This document shows, piece by piece, positions 9,691 through 20,561 of a DNA stretch of 64,000 nt. A model generated the notes under the pieces. The model was not told the DNA's origin. It did not search any database and saw only the letters and a list, made by a program, of their open reading frames with translations. The first letter of the stretch is position 1, and every line of letters begins with the position of its first letter. The stretch comes from Vibrio rhodolitus (lineage in GTDB: Bacteria > Pseudomonadota > Gammaproteobacteria > Enterobacterales > Vibrionaceae). Made by a program: the position numbers and the translations under genes. The stretch lies in the NCBI RefSeq assembly GCF_003350325.1, contig NZ_QLYZ01000019.1:32457-96456 (forward strand), written 5' to 3'.

Positions 9691-10554
9691 ATGACAGATA
9701 ACAAATCCTTACCTGCACAGATCCCAACTCTATTTATTGTTCCGACTCCAATTGGCAACTTAGGCGATATCACCCAACGTGCTATTGAAGTACTGAACAG
9801 CGTGGATCTTATTGCTGCGGAAGATACACGTCATACAGGTAAGCTGCTAGCTCACTTTAATATTTCGACCAAAACCTTTCCATTGCATGATCATAATGAG
9901 CAACAAAAAGCACAAGTTTTGGTCGAAAAATTATTGTCTGGTCAATCTATCGCATTAGTCTCTGATGCGGGTACACCATTAATTAGTGATCCAGGTTACC
10001 ACCTTGTCTCTCAATGTCGTCAAGCTGGCGTCAAAGTTGTGCCACTTCCTGGTGCGTGTGCAGTGATTACCGCGCTGAGTGCATCGGGTTTGCCATCAGA
10101 TCGCTTTAGCTTCGAAGGCTTTTTACCACCAAAAAGCAAAGCAAGAAAAGATAAGTTACTCGAAATTGCTAAAGTAGAGCGCACTTGTATCTTTTATGAG
10201 TCACCTCATCGTATTTTAGACTCATTAGATGACATGCTCGACATTCTTGGTCCTGAACGTGAAGTGGTACTTGCGCGTGAGCTAACTAAAACCTTTGAAA
10301 CCTTCCAAGGTCTACCACTAGGTGAGTTGGTTGAGTGGGTGAAAGCCGATGAAAACCAACAGCGCGGTGAAATGGTGTTGCTGGTTCACGGGCATCGCGA
10401 AGTTGCTGACAATACGTTACCGGATGAAGCGCTGCGCACTTTGGCTATTTTGACCAAAGAACTGCCACTTAAGAAAGCGGCAGCTTTGGCAGCAGAAATC
10501 TACAATCTGAAAAAGAACGCACTCTACAAGTGGGGTTTGGAGAACTTGGACTAA
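9691..10554 (+). CDS. rsmI: 16S rRNA 2'-O-ribose C1402 methyltransferase RsmI
   Basis: RsmI methylates the ribose of C1402 in the 16S rRNA decoding centre; RsmH, encoded at 12182, methylates the base of the same nucleotide. The 287-residue protein has the tetrapyrrole methylase fold: [16 protein letters not shown] (about 13-28), [11 protein letters not shown] (about 43-53), [13 protein letters not shown] and PLPGACA. It is transcribed divergently from lpoA. Repeat sequence begins immediately after the stop codon. Confidence 0.98.
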   Translation: MTDNKSLPAQIPTLFIVPTPIGNLGDITQRAIEVLNSVDLIAAEDTRHTGKLLAHFNISTKTFPLHDHNEQQKAQVLVEKLLSGQSIALVSDAGTPLISDPGYHLVSQCRQAGVKVVPLPGACAVITALSASGLPSDRFSFEGFLPPKSKARKDKLLEIAKVERTCIFYESPHRILDSLDDMLDILGPEREVVLARELTKTFETFQGLPLGELVEWVKADENQQRGEMVLLVHGHREVADNTLPDEALRTLAILTKELPLKKAAALAAEIYNLKKNALYKWGLENLD

Positions 10555-10665
10555 GTTCATTGGAACGCTGCGCTTCGGGATGCGGGAACAGACTGCGTCC
10601 TACGGAACGTTTTGCTTCCCGACGTAGTAAAGGGCGTTGCACTAGTACGCGCTAATCTAAGATTT

Positions 10666-10761
10666 GTCATTCCATAGAGCGCGTCAGCGCGAGTAGGGAA
10701 TCTTGTTTTTTGTGTGAAAGCGAGATCCCCAACTCGCTCGTTCCTCGCTCTTGAGGATGAC
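10666..10761. repeat. Palindromic extragenic repeat (GTCATTC...GATGAC)
   Basis: The left arm (10666-10704) reads GTCATTCC, then GAGCGCG, GCGCGAG and GGGAATCTT. The right arm (10724-10761) is an imperfect inverted copy, GATCCCC, ACTCGCTCG, CTCGCTCTTGAGGATGAC. The whole can fold into a long hairpin. A single related copy lies at 61791-61824. This is REP/ERIC-like extragenic DNA; I cannot name a family. Confidence 0.75.
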
Positions 10762-10858
10762 AAATATATCAAGTGCGTCGCTCTTGAGAGTGCTAAGGTT
10801 TGAGGCTCACTATCAATGACTAAAAACCATTGACTCAGCTTGTTCTCTAGAAGACAAA

Positions 10859-10933
<75 letters not shown>

Positions 10934-11022
10934 GCCCACTTTCTAATCACTTAAACCGCTCATGACACCTTATTTGTGATCTTGCTAGACAGGGTGTGCC
11001 TAACTCTATACAATCCGCCCTC

Positions 11023-11448
<426 letters not shown>

Positions 11449-11461
11449 AAATCTTCGGATT

Positions 11462-11494
11462 CACAAAGCCTCGCAGCAATGCGGGGCTTTTGTG
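11462..11494 (+). terminator. Terminator of rnpB
   Basis: CACAAAGCC (11462-11470) plus CGC pair with GCGGGGC and TTTTGTG (11481-11494) around AGCAAT. The T-tract lies within the stem's 3' side and the tail is short. Confidence 0.8.
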
Positions 11495-11699
11495 ATCTTA
11501 GCGCAGACAAATTTCATCGTATCCTTTCTTAATCCACGCTAGCACCGTTTCTTAGCGACTCGGCAGTAACCGTGCGGCTTACATGGTTTTTACTGTTGAA
11601 CTATCCAATAGCGGATGAATTATTTGTTAAATAAATCACCACTTGGGTCAGATTAAACTAAAGTATTAGTAGTGTCTCAATGTTTAAGTGCTAGGGTTG

Positions 11700-11828
11700 T
11701 AGCGTTTGTTTAGCGAATAGGGCAACGCGATCCCCCGTGTATTGCCCGAAACTGAGCATTCAATCGCTCGAAGAGTGATTCGATGCCAATATCTTTATGC
11801 CGCCTTGATTAATTGGCGGCTTTTTTTT
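11700..11828 (+). ncRNA. Candidate structured non-coding RNA with terminator
   Basis: No protein frame fits here. Three consecutive hairpins can be paired: (1) GGGCAA-CGCG (11720-11729) with CGTG-TA-TTGCCC (11736-11747), C-rich loop; (2) GCAT-AATC-CTC (11756-11769) with GAG-GATT-ATGC (11773-11786), loop GAA; (3) GCCGCC (11799-11804) with GGCGGC (11815-11820) followed by eight T residues, an intrinsic terminator. Nothing annotated upstream needs this terminator, because rnpB has its own at 11462. It is not 6S, tmRNA or SRP RNA. The 5' end and promoter are unknown. Confidence 0.5.
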
Positions 11829-11874
11829 GTTTAACTTAAATGTGAGAGTTAACCGAGCATTTACCCACCTAGCT

Positions 11875-12038
11875 TAGGTATGGTAACCTCGCCGTCGCTT
11901 GAAGAGTGGTAGTAAATACTGCCAGCAGAGGGTGGGAACGAGAGTGGTTTAGGTAGATAAAGTCCTACACCTTGGTTTCATTTTGCTGCGATACCTATTC
12001 GAGACCCATTGTGACGTATTCGTTATAATGGGTTTTTT
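11875..12038 (+). ncRNA. Second candidate structured RNA or leader/attenuator before rsmH
   Basis: TAGGTAT (11875-11881) pairs with ATACCTA (11991-11997) and encloses about 110 nt with further local pairing (for example around 11908-11923). It is followed at once by a terminator-like hairpin: ACCCATT (12004-12010) with AATGGGT (12027-12033), extended inward by wobble pairs to ACG/CGT, then TTTTT. The terminator ends 143 nt before rsmH. It could end an independent RNA or act as an attenuator of the cell-wall cluster; the sequence does not decide. Confidence 0.45.
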
Positions 12039-12181
12039 GCTTTTTATTGACGAAAATTATTCCGCAAGCAATAAACTTAGCGCAATATCACGTGATGCTT
12101 CCTTGAGAGGGTGGCGTTGAATGATGAAATCAGTACACTGAGAGTGAGCGTTATTTAATACGCCAGCTAGATGAGATAACT

Positions 12182-13132
12182 ATGACAGACGCATTTAAAC
12201 ACATATCTGTATTACTAAATGAATCAATCGATGGATTGGCAATCAAGCCGGATGGCACATATATCGATGGTACATTTGGTCGTGGTGGCCATAGCCGCAC
12301 TATCTTATCTAAATTGGGCGAAAATGGTCGTCTATTTAGTATTGACCGTGACCCTCAAGCGATTGAAGAAGCGAAAAAAATCGATGATCCGCGCTTTACG
12401 ATTGTCCATGGTCCATTTTCTGGCATTGCGACCTATGCTGAGCAGCATGGTCTAGTTGGTCAGGTTGATGGCGTATTATTTGACCTTGGCGTGTCATCAC
12501 CGCAACTTGATGATGCTGAGCGTGGCTTTAGCTTTATGAAAGATGGCCCGCTAGATATGCGTATGGATCCAACGTCGGGTATCCCAGTATCACAGTGGTT
12601 ACTAGAAGCGGATTTGGATGATATTACTTGGGTGATTCGCGAGTTTGGTGAAGATAAACACGCTCGTCGTATTGCTAAAGCTATCGTAGCGTATCGTGAA
12701 AACGAAGAGAATGAGCCGTTAACTCGCACTGGGCAGTTGGCTAAATTGATCTCTGAAGCGGCACCAAAAAGCTTTAAAGAGAAAAAACACCCAGCAACGC
12801 GTGCATTCCAAGCATTCCGTATTTATATCAACAGTGAGCTAGAAGAGATTGATACTGCACTAAAAGGTGCGGCGAGTATTCTTGCACCTGAAGGTCGCCT
12901 GTCGGTGATTAGCTTCCACTCACTAGAAGATCGTATGGTAAAACGTTTTATCCGTAAAGAGAGCAAAGGTCCGGAAGTGCCTCATGGCATCCCACTAACG
13001 GAAGAGCAGATCAAAGCTTTAGGCAGTGCAAACCTTAAAGCGGTTGGCAAAGCGATCAAGCCAAGTAAACAAGAAATTGAGCTTAATGCACGTTCACGCA
13101 GCTCAGTATTACGTATTGCTGAAAAACTTTAA
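12182..13132 (+). CDS. rsmH: 16S rRNA N4-cytosine C1402 methyltransferase RsmH
   Basis: RsmH (MraW) adds the N4 methyl group to C1402 of 16S rRNA. The 316-residue protein has the SAM-binding motif [16 protein letters not shown] (about 27-42), [15 protein letters not shown] (about 99-113) and the C-terminal [12 protein letters not shown]. It opens the division/cell-wall cluster. In E. coli it follows mraZ; no mraZ frame exists in the 640 bp upstream here. ftsL begins 6 bp after its stop. Confidence 0.98.
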   Translation: MTDAFKHISVLLNESIDGLAIKPDGTYIDGTFGRGGHSRTILSKLGENGRLFSIDRDPQAIEEAKKIDDPRFTIVHGPFSGIATYAEQHGLVGQVDGVLFDLGVSSPQLDDAERGFSFMKDGPLDMRMDPTSGIPVSQWLLEADLDDITWVIREFGEDKHARRIAKAIVAYRENEENEPLTRTGQLAKLISEAAPKSFKEKKHPATRAFQAFRIYINSELEEIDTALKGAASILAPEGRLSVISFHSLEDRMVKRFIRKESKGPEVPHGIPLTEEQIKALGSANLKAVGKAIKPSKQEIELNARSRSSVLRIAEKL

Positions 13133-13138
13133 GATCTT

Positions 13139-13456
13139 ATGAGTAAAAACACCGTCAACCTTGCCAAATTAATTGGTCTCGACCTACTTACGGTCGGACG
13201 CTGGCCCTTGATAGCGTTACTGCTTATCTTTGCAAGTGCGATGGCGGTGGTATTTACCACTCACCTGACTCGCGCCGCGATATCGGAAAAAGACCAAGCG
13301 TTAGTAGAGCGTGAACGTCTTGATGATGAGTGGCGTAACCTGCTGTTGGAAGAAACAGCGCTGGCGGAGCACAGTCGTGTGCAAACCATCGCCAAACAAG
13401 ATTTAGAAATGAAGCGCCCAGATTCAGATAAAGAAGTGGTGATTGATTTACCATGA
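13139..13456 (+). CDS. ftsL: Cell division protein FtsL
   Basis: FtsL is a small bitopic protein that forms a coiled coil with FtsB and links FtsQ to the FtsWI synthase. The 105-residue product has a cytoplasmic N-terminus, one membrane helix (about 21-41, WPLIALLLIFASAMAVVF) and a periplasmic heptad-like helix (about 48-90). Sequence conservation in this family is low, so the call depends on size, topology and position between rsmH and ftsI. It overlaps ftsI by 4 bp. Confidence 0.94.
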   Translation: MSKNTVNLAKLIGLDLLTVGRWPLIALLLIFASAMAVVFTTHLTRAAISEKDQALVERERLDDEWRNLLLEETALAEHSRVQTIAKQDLEMKRPDSDKEVVIDLP

Positions 13457-15183
13457 GTTCTGCGAAAAAAGCCAAACCGAGCACCAAATCGACCCCAATT
13501 GAACCGCCACAACTAATTCGCTGGCGGTTTTATCTAGTTCTATTCTTTGTTTTCCTTATCTTTGCCGCACTTGTTGCGCGCATCGGCTATATCCAAATCA
13601 TCGAGCCTGACAATCTGATCAAGCAAGGTGATATGCGCTCTATTCGTGCGAAAACACTCTATTCTGCCCGCGGCATCATTTCAGATCGCAATGGTGAGCC
13701 ATTGGCGGTCAGTGTGCCAGTGGAAGCCGTATGGGCTGATCCGGTGACGATTTTCAAAGAAGAAGGTCTTGGCGACGTTGATCGCTGGCATGCCTTAGCT
13801 GACGTGCTTGGTCTCGATCGTCAGGAAATGCTGGATAAGATTAATCTCAATAAGTCTCGTCGCTTTATTTATCTGCAACGTCAGGTAAGCCCGGCGATGG
13901 CGAACTATATTCGCGAGTTAAAACTTGCCGGGATTGGCTTAAAACCTGAGTCACGTCGTTACTATCCTGCGGGTGAGGTTAGCGCTCACTTAGTTGGTGT
14001 AACGGGGATTGATGGACATGGACTGGAAGGGGTTGAGCGCAGTTACGACAAATGGCTGACCGGTGAAGCAGGCAAACGCATCATTCGTAAAGATCGCTAT
14101 GGTCGCGTGGTTGAAAACATTGCCCTTGAAGAGCGTGAAGAAGGGAAACCCTTAACTCTGACTATTGACCAGCGTTTGCAAGCGATCGCTTATCGCGCAG
14201 TGAAACAGGCGGTTGCCGACTATCGCGCCACTTCTGGCTCTGCGGTTGTGCTGGATGTGAAAACCGGTGCCGTGCTTGCTATGGTCAATGCGCCATCTTA
14301 TAACCCGAATAACCGTGCCGATTTGCAATCTGCCAAAATGCGTAACCGCGTGATCACCGATGCGTTCGAGCCGGGCTCAACCGTCAAACCTTTCGTGGTA
14401 CTCGCAGCACTGGAAAATGGCGTCGCGGATGAGCATACCGTCATTGATACTGGTAACGGCATTATGCAAATTGGCGGCAGCCGCGTGCGTGATACCTCTA
14501 AAGTCGGCAAGGCGGACTTAACCACCATCTTGAAAAAATCCAGTAACATCGGTGTGGCGAAACTGGCCCTAGATATGCCTCTAGAAGCGTTATTGGGCAT
14601 GTACAGCTCGGTCGGCTTTGGTTCTCGCTCGGGACTTAACCTCGTTGGTGAAACGGAAGGTATTTTTCCTAATCGTCGTCGCTGGTCACAATTTGAAATT
14701 GCTACCTTGTCCTTTGGTTATGGCTTAACGATTACTCCGTTGCAGCTTGCTCACGCTTACGCGACCTTAGGTAATCTCGGTGAATATCAACCCGTGCATA
14801 TTATCGAGAACAACGAGCAAGACTTTTCGCGCCAAGTGATCGACAAAAAATACGCGCGTATGGTGTTAGATATGTTGGAAACGGTGACTCAACCGGGCGG
14901 TACGGCGACCAAAGCGGCCGTTCCTGGCTACCGTGTTGCAGCGAAAACCGGTACCTCACGTAAAGCGATTGCTGGTGGTTATGGGGATGAATACTTTGCC
15001 TATACCGCAGGTGTTGCGCCAGCGAGCGATCCTCGCGTGGCATTAGTGGTTATCGTCAACGAGCCACAAGGTGATAACTATTATGGTGGTTCGGTTGCCG
15101 GTCCCGTGTTCTCTGAAATCATGAAAGGGACACTGCAAATTCTCAACATTGCACCGGACGAAAACAAATTTAAGCAGGAATAG
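13453..15183 (+). CDS. ftsI: Septal peptidoglycan transpeptidase FtsI (PBP3)
   Basis: FtsI crosslinks septal peptidoglycan in complex with FtsW. The 576-residue protein has a membrane anchor (about 25-43), a PBP dimerisation domain (about 65-215) and a transpeptidase domain with the three penicillin-binding motifs: STVK (catalytic S309), SSN (363-365) and KTG (498-500). It overlaps ftsL and is 15 bp from murE. No C-terminal truncation is seen; the length is close to the E. coli 588. Confidence 0.98.
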   Translation: MSSAKKAKPSTKSTPIEPPQLIRWRFYLVLFFVFLIFAALVARIGYIQIIEPDNLIKQGDMRSIRAKTLYSARGIISDRNGEPLAVSVPVEAVWADPVTIFKEEGLGDVDRWHALADVLGLDRQEMLDKINLNKSRRFIYLQRQVSPAMANYIRELKLAGIGLKPESRRYYPAGEVSAHLVGVTGIDGHGLEGVERSYDKWLTGEAGKRIIRKDRYGRVVENIALEEREEGKPLTLTIDQRLQAIAYRAVKQAVADYRATSGSAVVLDVKTGAVLAMVNAPSYNPNNRADLQSAKMRNRVITDAFEPGSTVKPFVVLAALENGVADEHTVIDTGNGIMQIGGSRVRDTSKVGKADLTTILKKSSNIGVAKLALDMPLEALLGMYSSVGFGSRSGLNLVGETEGIFPNRRRWSQFEIATLSFGYGLTITPLQLAHAYATLGNLGEYQPVHIIENNEQDFSRQVIDKKYARMVLDMLETVTQPGGTATKAAVPGYRVAAKTGTSRKAIAGGYGDEYFAYTAGVAPASDPRVALVVIVNEPQGDNYYGGSVAGPVFSEIMKGTLQILNIAPDENKFKQE

Positions 15184-15198
15184 AGTGAGACCTTCTCA

Positions 15199-16680
15199 AT
15201 GTCGTATAGCCTCACAGTAGAACAATTATTGGCACCTTGGTTGAGTGTGCCGCAGCCGCTGGCAACGCTGTTAGTCAGTCAGTTGGAACTCGATAGCCGC
15301 CAGATCCAAACTGGCGTCACGTTTGTGGCGATCAAAGGTCATGCGGTGGATGGACGCAAGTTTATTACCTCAGCGATCAATCAAGGGGCGAATGCCGTGA
15401 TTGCGCAGGCGTGTGAGACTAAACCGCATGGTTTAATTGAATATCAAGCTGATGTGGCCATCATCTATATTGCCGACCTTGCTGACATTCTTTCAGAGTT
15501 GGCAGGCAGACTGTATGCCAAACATGACAATCAGCTCATTGCTGTCACGGGCACCAATGGTAAAACGACCATTACGCAGCTTATTGCGCAGTGGCTAGAG
15601 CTGGTTTCACATCGCGCAGCGGTAATGGGCACGACAGGAAATGGTTTTCTTGATGATCTTCAACCGGCAGCGAATACCACAGGTAACGCAGTTGATGTTC
15701 AGCGCACCATCGCACAATTGGCCGAGCAAGGCGCGCAATACACCGCATTGGAAGTCTCTTCGCATGGTTTAGTGCAAGGGCGCGTTAAGGCGCTGCCTTT
15801 TGCCGCAGGTGTATTTACCAACCTTAGCCGTGACCACTTGGATTACCATGGCACGATGGAAGAGTATGCTGAAGCGAAATTTAGTTTATTCAGTCAGCAT
15901 CTATGTCAGCGTGCGATCATCAATATTGATGACGCAGTTGGTCAGCAGTGGTACGAGCGTCTAGAGAGGGCTATTGCGGTCTCTTTGCATCCACAAACCA
16001 ATGACAATTCGGTATGGGCTAAGTCAGTCAGTTACTCAGAACAAGGTATTGAGATTGAGTTTGATGGTCAATTTGGCTCAGGGCAATTTAAGGTTGCTTT
16101 GATTGGTGAGTTTAATGCTTCCAATGTGTTGCTTGCCTTTACCACCTTACTTTCTCTCGGCATTGATAAACAATTGCTGCTCGATAGCGCGCCTCATTTA
16201 GTGCCAGTGTTAGGACGTATGGAGCTGTTTGCTAACTCAGGTAAGGCTAAAGTTGTGGTCGATTACGCTCATACTCCAGATGCGCTAGAGAAAGCTTTGC
16301 AAGCGCTGCGAGTGCATTGCCACGGCAAACTGTGGGCGATTTTTGGATGCGGTGGTGACCGTGACAAAGGTAAGCGCCCGATGATGGCTGAAATTGGTGA
16401 GCGCCTTGCGGACAAGGTGATTCTTTCCGATGATAATCCGCGTAGTGAAGACCCCGCAGAGATTGTGCAAGATATGTTGGCAGGCATGACGCAAGCAGAG
16501 CGTGCCATTGTCGAACACGATCGTTTCAAAGCACTGCAGTTCGCCATTGAGCATGCCCAAGAACAAGATATTATTTTGTTGGCAGGTAAAGGTCATGAAG
16601 ATTACCAAGTGCTTGCTCATCACACCATTCACTACTCTGACCGAGAGTCTGCTCAGCAACTATTAGGACTTGCCTCATGA
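15199..16680 (+). CDS. murE: UDP-MurNAc-L-Ala-D-Glu:meso-diaminopimelate ligase
   Basis: MurE adds the third stem residue in the cytoplasmic synthesis of peptidoglycan precursor. The 493-residue protein has the Mur ligase P-loop GTNGKTT (118-124), SRDHLDYHG, and DNPR at 412-415, the motif that marks meso-DAP specificity as opposed to lysine. This agrees with a Gram-negative wall and with dapB in this window supplying DAP. The stop codon overlaps murF by 4 bp (ATGA). Confidence 0.98.
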   Translation: MSYSLTVEQLLAPWLSVPQPLATLLVSQLELDSRQIQTGVTFVAIKGHAVDGRKFITSAINQGANAVIAQACETKPHGLIEYQADVAIIYIADLADILSELAGRLYAKHDNQLIAVTGTNGKTTITQLIAQWLELVSHRAAVMGTTGNGFLDDLQPAANTTGNAVDVQRTIAQLAEQGAQYTALEVSSHGLVQGRVKALPFAAGVFTNLSRDHLDYHGTMEEYAEAKFSLFSQHLCQRAIINIDDAVGQQWYERLERAIAVSLHPQTNDNSVWAKSVSYSEQGIEIEFDGQFGSGQFKVALIGEFNASNVLLAFTTLLSLGIDKQLLLDSAPHLVPVLGRMELFANSGKAKVVVDYAHTPDALEKALQALRVHCHGKLWAIFGCGGDRDKGKRPMMAEIGERLADKVILSDDNPRSEDPAEIVQDMLAGMTQAERAIVEHDRFKALQFAIEHAQEQDIILLAGKGHEDYQVLAHHTIHYSDRESAQQLLGLAS

Positions 16681-18035
16681 TCCCACTCTTTTTAAGCCAG
16701 TTAGTTGACTGCCTGCACGCCGAATTAATCGGTGAGGATTGCCAGATCACGCAAGTATCCACCGATACCCGCAATATCGAGTCTGGTTCACTGTTTGTTG
16801 CGTTGATTGGCGAGCGTTTTGATGCCCATGATTTTGCCGCACAAGCGATTGAAGCTGGTGCTACTGCACTGCTGGTCTCTCGTCAGCTTGACGTTGCGAT
16901 CCCGCAATTGGTTGTGGCAGATAGCAAGGTGGCGCTTGGGCAGCTTGGCGCATTTGTTCATCAAACGTGCGCGACACCAAAGGTAGCGATCACCGGCAGT
17001 TGTGGCAAAACGACAGTGAAAGATATGACGGCAAGTATTATGGCGCAGCAAGGTCAGGTACTGTTTACTGCCGGCAACTTTAACAATGATATCGGCGTAC
17101 CGCTTACCTTATTGCGCTCAACGCCAAGCGATGATTACGCAGTGATAGAACTGGGTGCTAACCATATTGGTGAGATTGCTTATACGTCCGCTTTGGTGCA
17201 GCCAGATGTCGCGCTCGTTAACAATGTCGCGGCAGCGCACTTAGAGGGTTTTGGCTCGATTGATGGGGTTAAGCAAGCGAAAGGTGAGATCTACCAAGGT
17301 TTGAAATCTGGCGGTGTGGCGATTGTTAACTTAGAAAGCCATGGTGGTGAGTATTGGCAAGCGGCGTTGGCGGACAAGCAAGTTAAAACCTTTTCAACCC
17401 AAGATACCAGTGCAGACTATTTTGCTGACAACATTGGTATTAATGCCCAAGGCGAAGCGCACTTTACCATGCACACTCCGCTTGGTACGGTGCAAATCCA
17501 GTTAGGTATTATTGGTCAGCACAACGTAGCCAATGCACTGGCTGCTGCTGCGCTGGCGAGTGAACTTGGCGCGGATCTCAGCACGATTGCCTCTGGGCTG
17601 GCACACTTAGCAAAAGTGAAAGGGCGAGTGGAAGTTGTTGAATTAAGCGATAACCTTAAGTTGATTGATGACAGTTACAACGCCAGTGTGCCTGCCATGA
17701 AAGCGGCTGCGGATCTTTTAGCTGGATTTAGCGGCACTCGCTGGCTTATTTTGGGGAATATGGCAGAGTTAGGCGATGAAAGTCTTGAACTTCACCGTCA
17801 AGTCGGGGAACATGCAGCCCCATTTAATTTCGAGCAAGTGCTAACCTATGGCGCTGATGCAAAAACGATCAGTGATGTATGTCGTGGTAAGCATTTTGAC
17901 TCACATGACCTAATGATTGAATTTATTACACAGCAGTTGCCACATCATGCAGGTCCTCACACTTTGTTGGTTAAGGGTGCGAACAGCGCTGGAATGAGCA
18001 AAGTTGCAACTGCATTGAAGGAGATTTATTCATGA
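16677..18035 (+). CDS. murF: UDP-MurNAc-tripeptide:D-alanyl-D-alanine ligase
   Basis: MurF adds D-Ala-D-Ala to complete the pentapeptide precursor. The 452-residue protein has the P-loop GSCGKTT (107-113), [13 protein letters not shown] (about 155-167) and [13 protein letters not shown] (about 331-343). Its D-Ala-D-Ala substrate needs a Ddl ligase, but no ddl gene is present in this cluster. It is translationally coupled to murE and mraY by 4-bp overlaps. Confidence 0.98.
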   Translation: MIPLFLSQLVDCLHAELIGEDCQITQVSTDTRNIESGSLFVALIGERFDAHDFAAQAIEAGATALLVSRQLDVAIPQLVVADSKVALGQLGAFVHQTCATPKVAITGSCGKTTVKDMTASIMAQQGQVLFTAGNFNNDIGVPLTLLRSTPSDDYAVIELGANHIGEIAYTSALVQPDVALVNNVAAAHLEGFGSIDGVKQAKGEIYQGLKSGGVAIVNLESHGGEYWQAALADKQVKTFSTQDTSADYFADNIGINAQGEAHFTMHTPLGTVQIQLGIIGQHNVANALAAAALASELGADLSTIASGLAHLAKVKGRVEVVELSDNLKLIDDSYNASVPAMKAAADLLAGFSGTRWLILGNMAELGDESLELHRQVGEHAAPFNFEQVLTYGADAKTISDVCRGKHFDSHDLMIEFITQQLPHHAGPHTLLVKGANSAGMSKVATALKEIYS

Positions 18036-19114
18036 TTATTTGGCTTGCAGAGCTGCTACAGCCATATTTTTCATTCTTCCGCTTATTTGAATACCTATCG
18101 TTTCGCGCGATTGTCAGTGTGCTGACGGCATTAGGTCTTTCATTGTGGATGGGACCACACTTGATCCGTCGTTTGCAAATGTTGCAAATCGGACAAGTGG
18201 TCCGTAACGAAGGTCCTGAATCTCACTTCAGTAAGCGTGGTACGCCAACCATGGGGGGCGTGATGATCCTCGCTGCGATTATTACGACGGTACTGCTATG
18301 GGCAGATCTGAGTAACCCTTATGTTTGGGCGGTGATCTTTGTCCTAGGTGGCTATGGTGCGGTTGGTTTTGTCGATGACTACCGTAAAGTGGTGCGTAAG
18401 AATACCGATGGCTTAATTGCGCGTTGGAAGTACTTCTGGCAGTCAGTGATCGCACTTATTGTCGCGTTTGCGCTTTATGCTCATGGTCACGATACCAGCG
18501 CCACTCAGCTTGTGGTGCCATTTTTCAAAGAAGTCATGCCGCAGCTCGGTTTGATGTACATTGTTCTGACCTACTTTGTGATTGTTGGTACCAGTAATGC
18601 GGTTAACTTGACCGATGGTCTGGATGGTCTGGCGATTATGCCAACTGTCCTGGTGGCGGCAGGTTTTGCAGCGATTGCTTGGGCTACGGGTAACGTTCAG
18701 TTTGCCAGCTACCTACATATTCCTCATGTACCATACGCATCGGAATTGGTGGTTGTATGTACCGCGATTGTCGGCGCAGGTTTAGGCTTCCTATGGTTTA
18801 ACACTTACCCGGCACAAGTGTTTATGGGAGATGTTGGCTCACTGGCTCTTGGTGGTGCGCTAGGCACAATTGCTGTGCTAGTACGTCAAGAGTTTGTCCT
18901 AGTTATTATGGGTGGTGTTTTTGTAATGGAAACATTATCGGTGATTCTGCAAGTCGGCTCTTACAAGTTACGTGGTCAACGCATTTTCCGTATGGCACCG
19001 ATTCACCATCACTACGAGCTAAAAGGTTGGCCAGAACCTCGCGTTATTGTGCGTTTTTGGATCATCTCAATCGTTCTTGTTCTTATTGGTCTAGCGACAC
19101 TGAAAGTACGTTAA
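18032..19114 (+). CDS. mraY: Phospho-MurNAc-pentapeptide transferase MraY
   Basis: MraY transfers phospho-MurNAc-pentapeptide to undecaprenyl phosphate, making lipid I at the inner membrane. The 360-residue polytopic protein (about ten helices) has the catalytic aspartate motifs FVDDYRK (about 115-121) and [11 protein letters not shown] (about 190-200), plus the late [12 protein letters not shown] (about 322-333). The length is identical to the E. coli enzyme. It overlaps murF by 4 bp and is followed 13 bp later by murD. Confidence 0.99.
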   Translation: MIIWLAELLQPYFSFFRLFEYLSFRAIVSVLTALGLSLWMGPHLIRRLQMLQIGQVVRNEGPESHFSKRGTPTMGGVMILAAIITTVLLWADLSNPYVWAVIFVLGGYGAVGFVDDYRKVVRKNTDGLIARWKYFWQSVIALIVAFALYAHGHDTSATQLVVPFFKEVMPQLGLMYIVLTYFVIVGTSNAVNLTDGLDGLAIMPTVLVAAGFAAIAWATGNVQFASYLHIPHVPYASELVVVCTAIVGAGLGFLWFNTYPAQVFMGDVGSLALGGALGTIAVLVRQEFVLVIMGGVFVMETLSVILQVGSYKLRGQRIFRMAPIHHHYELKGWPEPRVIVRFWIISIVLVLIGLATLKVR

Positions 19115-19127
19115 GGAAATAAACACC

Positions 19128-20450
19128 ATGACCATGCAGCATTGGCAAGGTATTGAAAAAGTTGTGGTAGTAGGGCTCGGTATCACCGGGCTCTCTGTTG
19201 TTAAGCATCTTATGCGTTTGCCTGTTGAGTTGCAGGTCAAGGTTATCGATACGCGTGATAACCCGCCTGGTAAAGAAGAACTACCTGCGCAGGTTGAATT
19301 ACATGCTGGTGGTTGGCGCTGCGATTGGTTACTTGATGCCGATCTAGTCGTCACTAATCCGGGGATCGCACTCGCGACGCCCGAAATTCAACAAGTACTG
19401 GCTGCCAACATTCCGGTGGTTGGCGATATTGAGTTGTTTGCTTGGCAGGTGACAAAACCTGTCGTGGCGATTACTGGCTCAAATGGTAAAAGCACAGTGA
19501 CTGACTTAACTGGCGTGGTCGCGAAAGCGGCTGGTTTAAACGTTGGGGTTGGCGGGAACATTGGTGTCCCTGCGCTTGATTTATTGGCATTGGATGCTGA
19601 TCTCTACGTACTTGAGTTGTCCAGTTTCCAGTTGGAAACTACCTCAAGCTTATCTTTGGTGGCAGGCGCGTTTTTGAACCTCTCTGAAGATCATATGGAT
19701 CGCTATCAGGGCATGGACGATTACCGTCAGGCTAAGCTACGTATTTTCGACCATGCTCAGGCTTGTATTGTCAATGCTGACGATAAGCAGACCTACCCAG
19801 ATGTAGAGAAAAACGTGGTTGAGTTTTCGATTGAAGCAGAGGCGCAAGCGTGTGTGACTGAGCTTGACGGACGTGAATACCTCACCTTTGCCAAGCAGCG
19901 AATTTTGCCAGTCGATGAGCTTAGCCTAGTAGGGCGTCACAACGTGGCGAACGCGTTGGTTGTCATCGCGCTATTGGCAAAAGCAGGCGTTGAGGTCGAG
20001 AAAGGGGTAGATGCAATGAAATCTTACCGCGGTCTGACACATCGATGCCAAGTTGTTGCCGATAATCAAGCGATTAAGTGGGTCAATGATTCCAAAGCAA
20101 CCAATGTGGCGAGCACATTGGCAGCGCTTTCTGGTCTAACTCTTGCAGGAAAACTCTACCTTATGGTGGGTGGTGATGGCAAAGGGGCGGACTTTAGTGA
20201 GCTTGCCCCAGCTTTAGCACGATTGAACGTGCAACTGTGCTGTTTTGGCGCGGATGGTGATAAGTTTATGTCACTGCATCCGTCGGCAAAACGTTTTGAC
20301 ACCATGCAAGAGATTGTTGAATGGGCAAAGCCTCAGCTCAGCGCGGGCGATATGGTGTTGCTATCACCCGCTTGCGCGAGTTTTGATCAGTTTAATAACT
20401 TTATGGCGCGTGGTGATGCGTTTGCTGAATTAGCCAAGCGCTACGCCTGA
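19128..20450 (+). CDS. murD: UDP-MurNAc-L-alanine:D-glutamate ligase
   Basis: MurD adds D-glutamate to UDP-MurNAc-L-Ala. The 440-residue protein has an N-terminal Rossmann domain ([13 protein letters not shown], about 12-24), P-loop GSNGKST (117-123), and the ligase motifs [11 protein letters not shown] and VNDSKATN. The ATG at 19128 follows AAGGAA; a second ATG six bases on is also possible. A 111-bp gap with an inverted repeat separates it from ftsW, the widest gap between mur genes in this run. Confidence 0.98.
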   Translation: MTMQHWQGIEKVVVVGLGITGLSVVKHLMRLPVELQVKVIDTRDNPPGKEELPAQVELHAGGWRCDWLLDADLVVTNPGIALATPEIQQVLAANIPVVGDIELFAWQVTKPVVAITGSNGKSTVTDLTGVVAKAAGLNVGVGGNIGVPALDLLALDADLYVLELSSFQLETTSSLSLVAGAFLNLSEDHMDRYQGMDDYRQAKLRIFDHAQACIVNADDKQTYPDVEKNVVEFSIEAEAQACVTELDGREYLTFAKQRILPVDELSLVGRHNVANALVVIALLAKAGVEVEKGVDAMKSYRGLTHRCQVVADNQAIKWVNDSKATNVASTLAALSGLTLAGKLYLMVGGDGKGADFSELAPALARLNVQLCCFGADGDKFMSLHPSAKRFDTMQEIVEWAKPQLSAGDMVLLSPACASFDQFNNFMARGDAFAELAKRYA

Positions 20451-20477
20451 TCCCAATCTCTTACACAAGAGTTTGGT

Positions 20478-20507
20478 CGTCTGGTTTGTGAAACAGCGAA
20501 CCAGACG
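20478..20507 (+). other. Hairpin in the murD-ftsW gap
   Basis: CGTCTGGTT (20478-20486) and AACCAGACG (20499-20507) form a perfect 9-bp stem with a 12-nt loop. No T-tract follows, so it is not a standard terminator. It could be an RNase processing or stability element inside the cluster transcript (inference). Confidence 0.6.
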
Positions 20508-20561
20508 TAACACCGCTTACGGATAAGTTTGGCTAGAAAATATAAGAGATAACGATATACC

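Noticed and set aside
11543..11699. Known housekeeping RNA (6S, tmRNA, SRP RNA) or remnant mraZ
   Set aside because: No hallmark sequence of these RNAs is visible, and no frame resembles MraZ.
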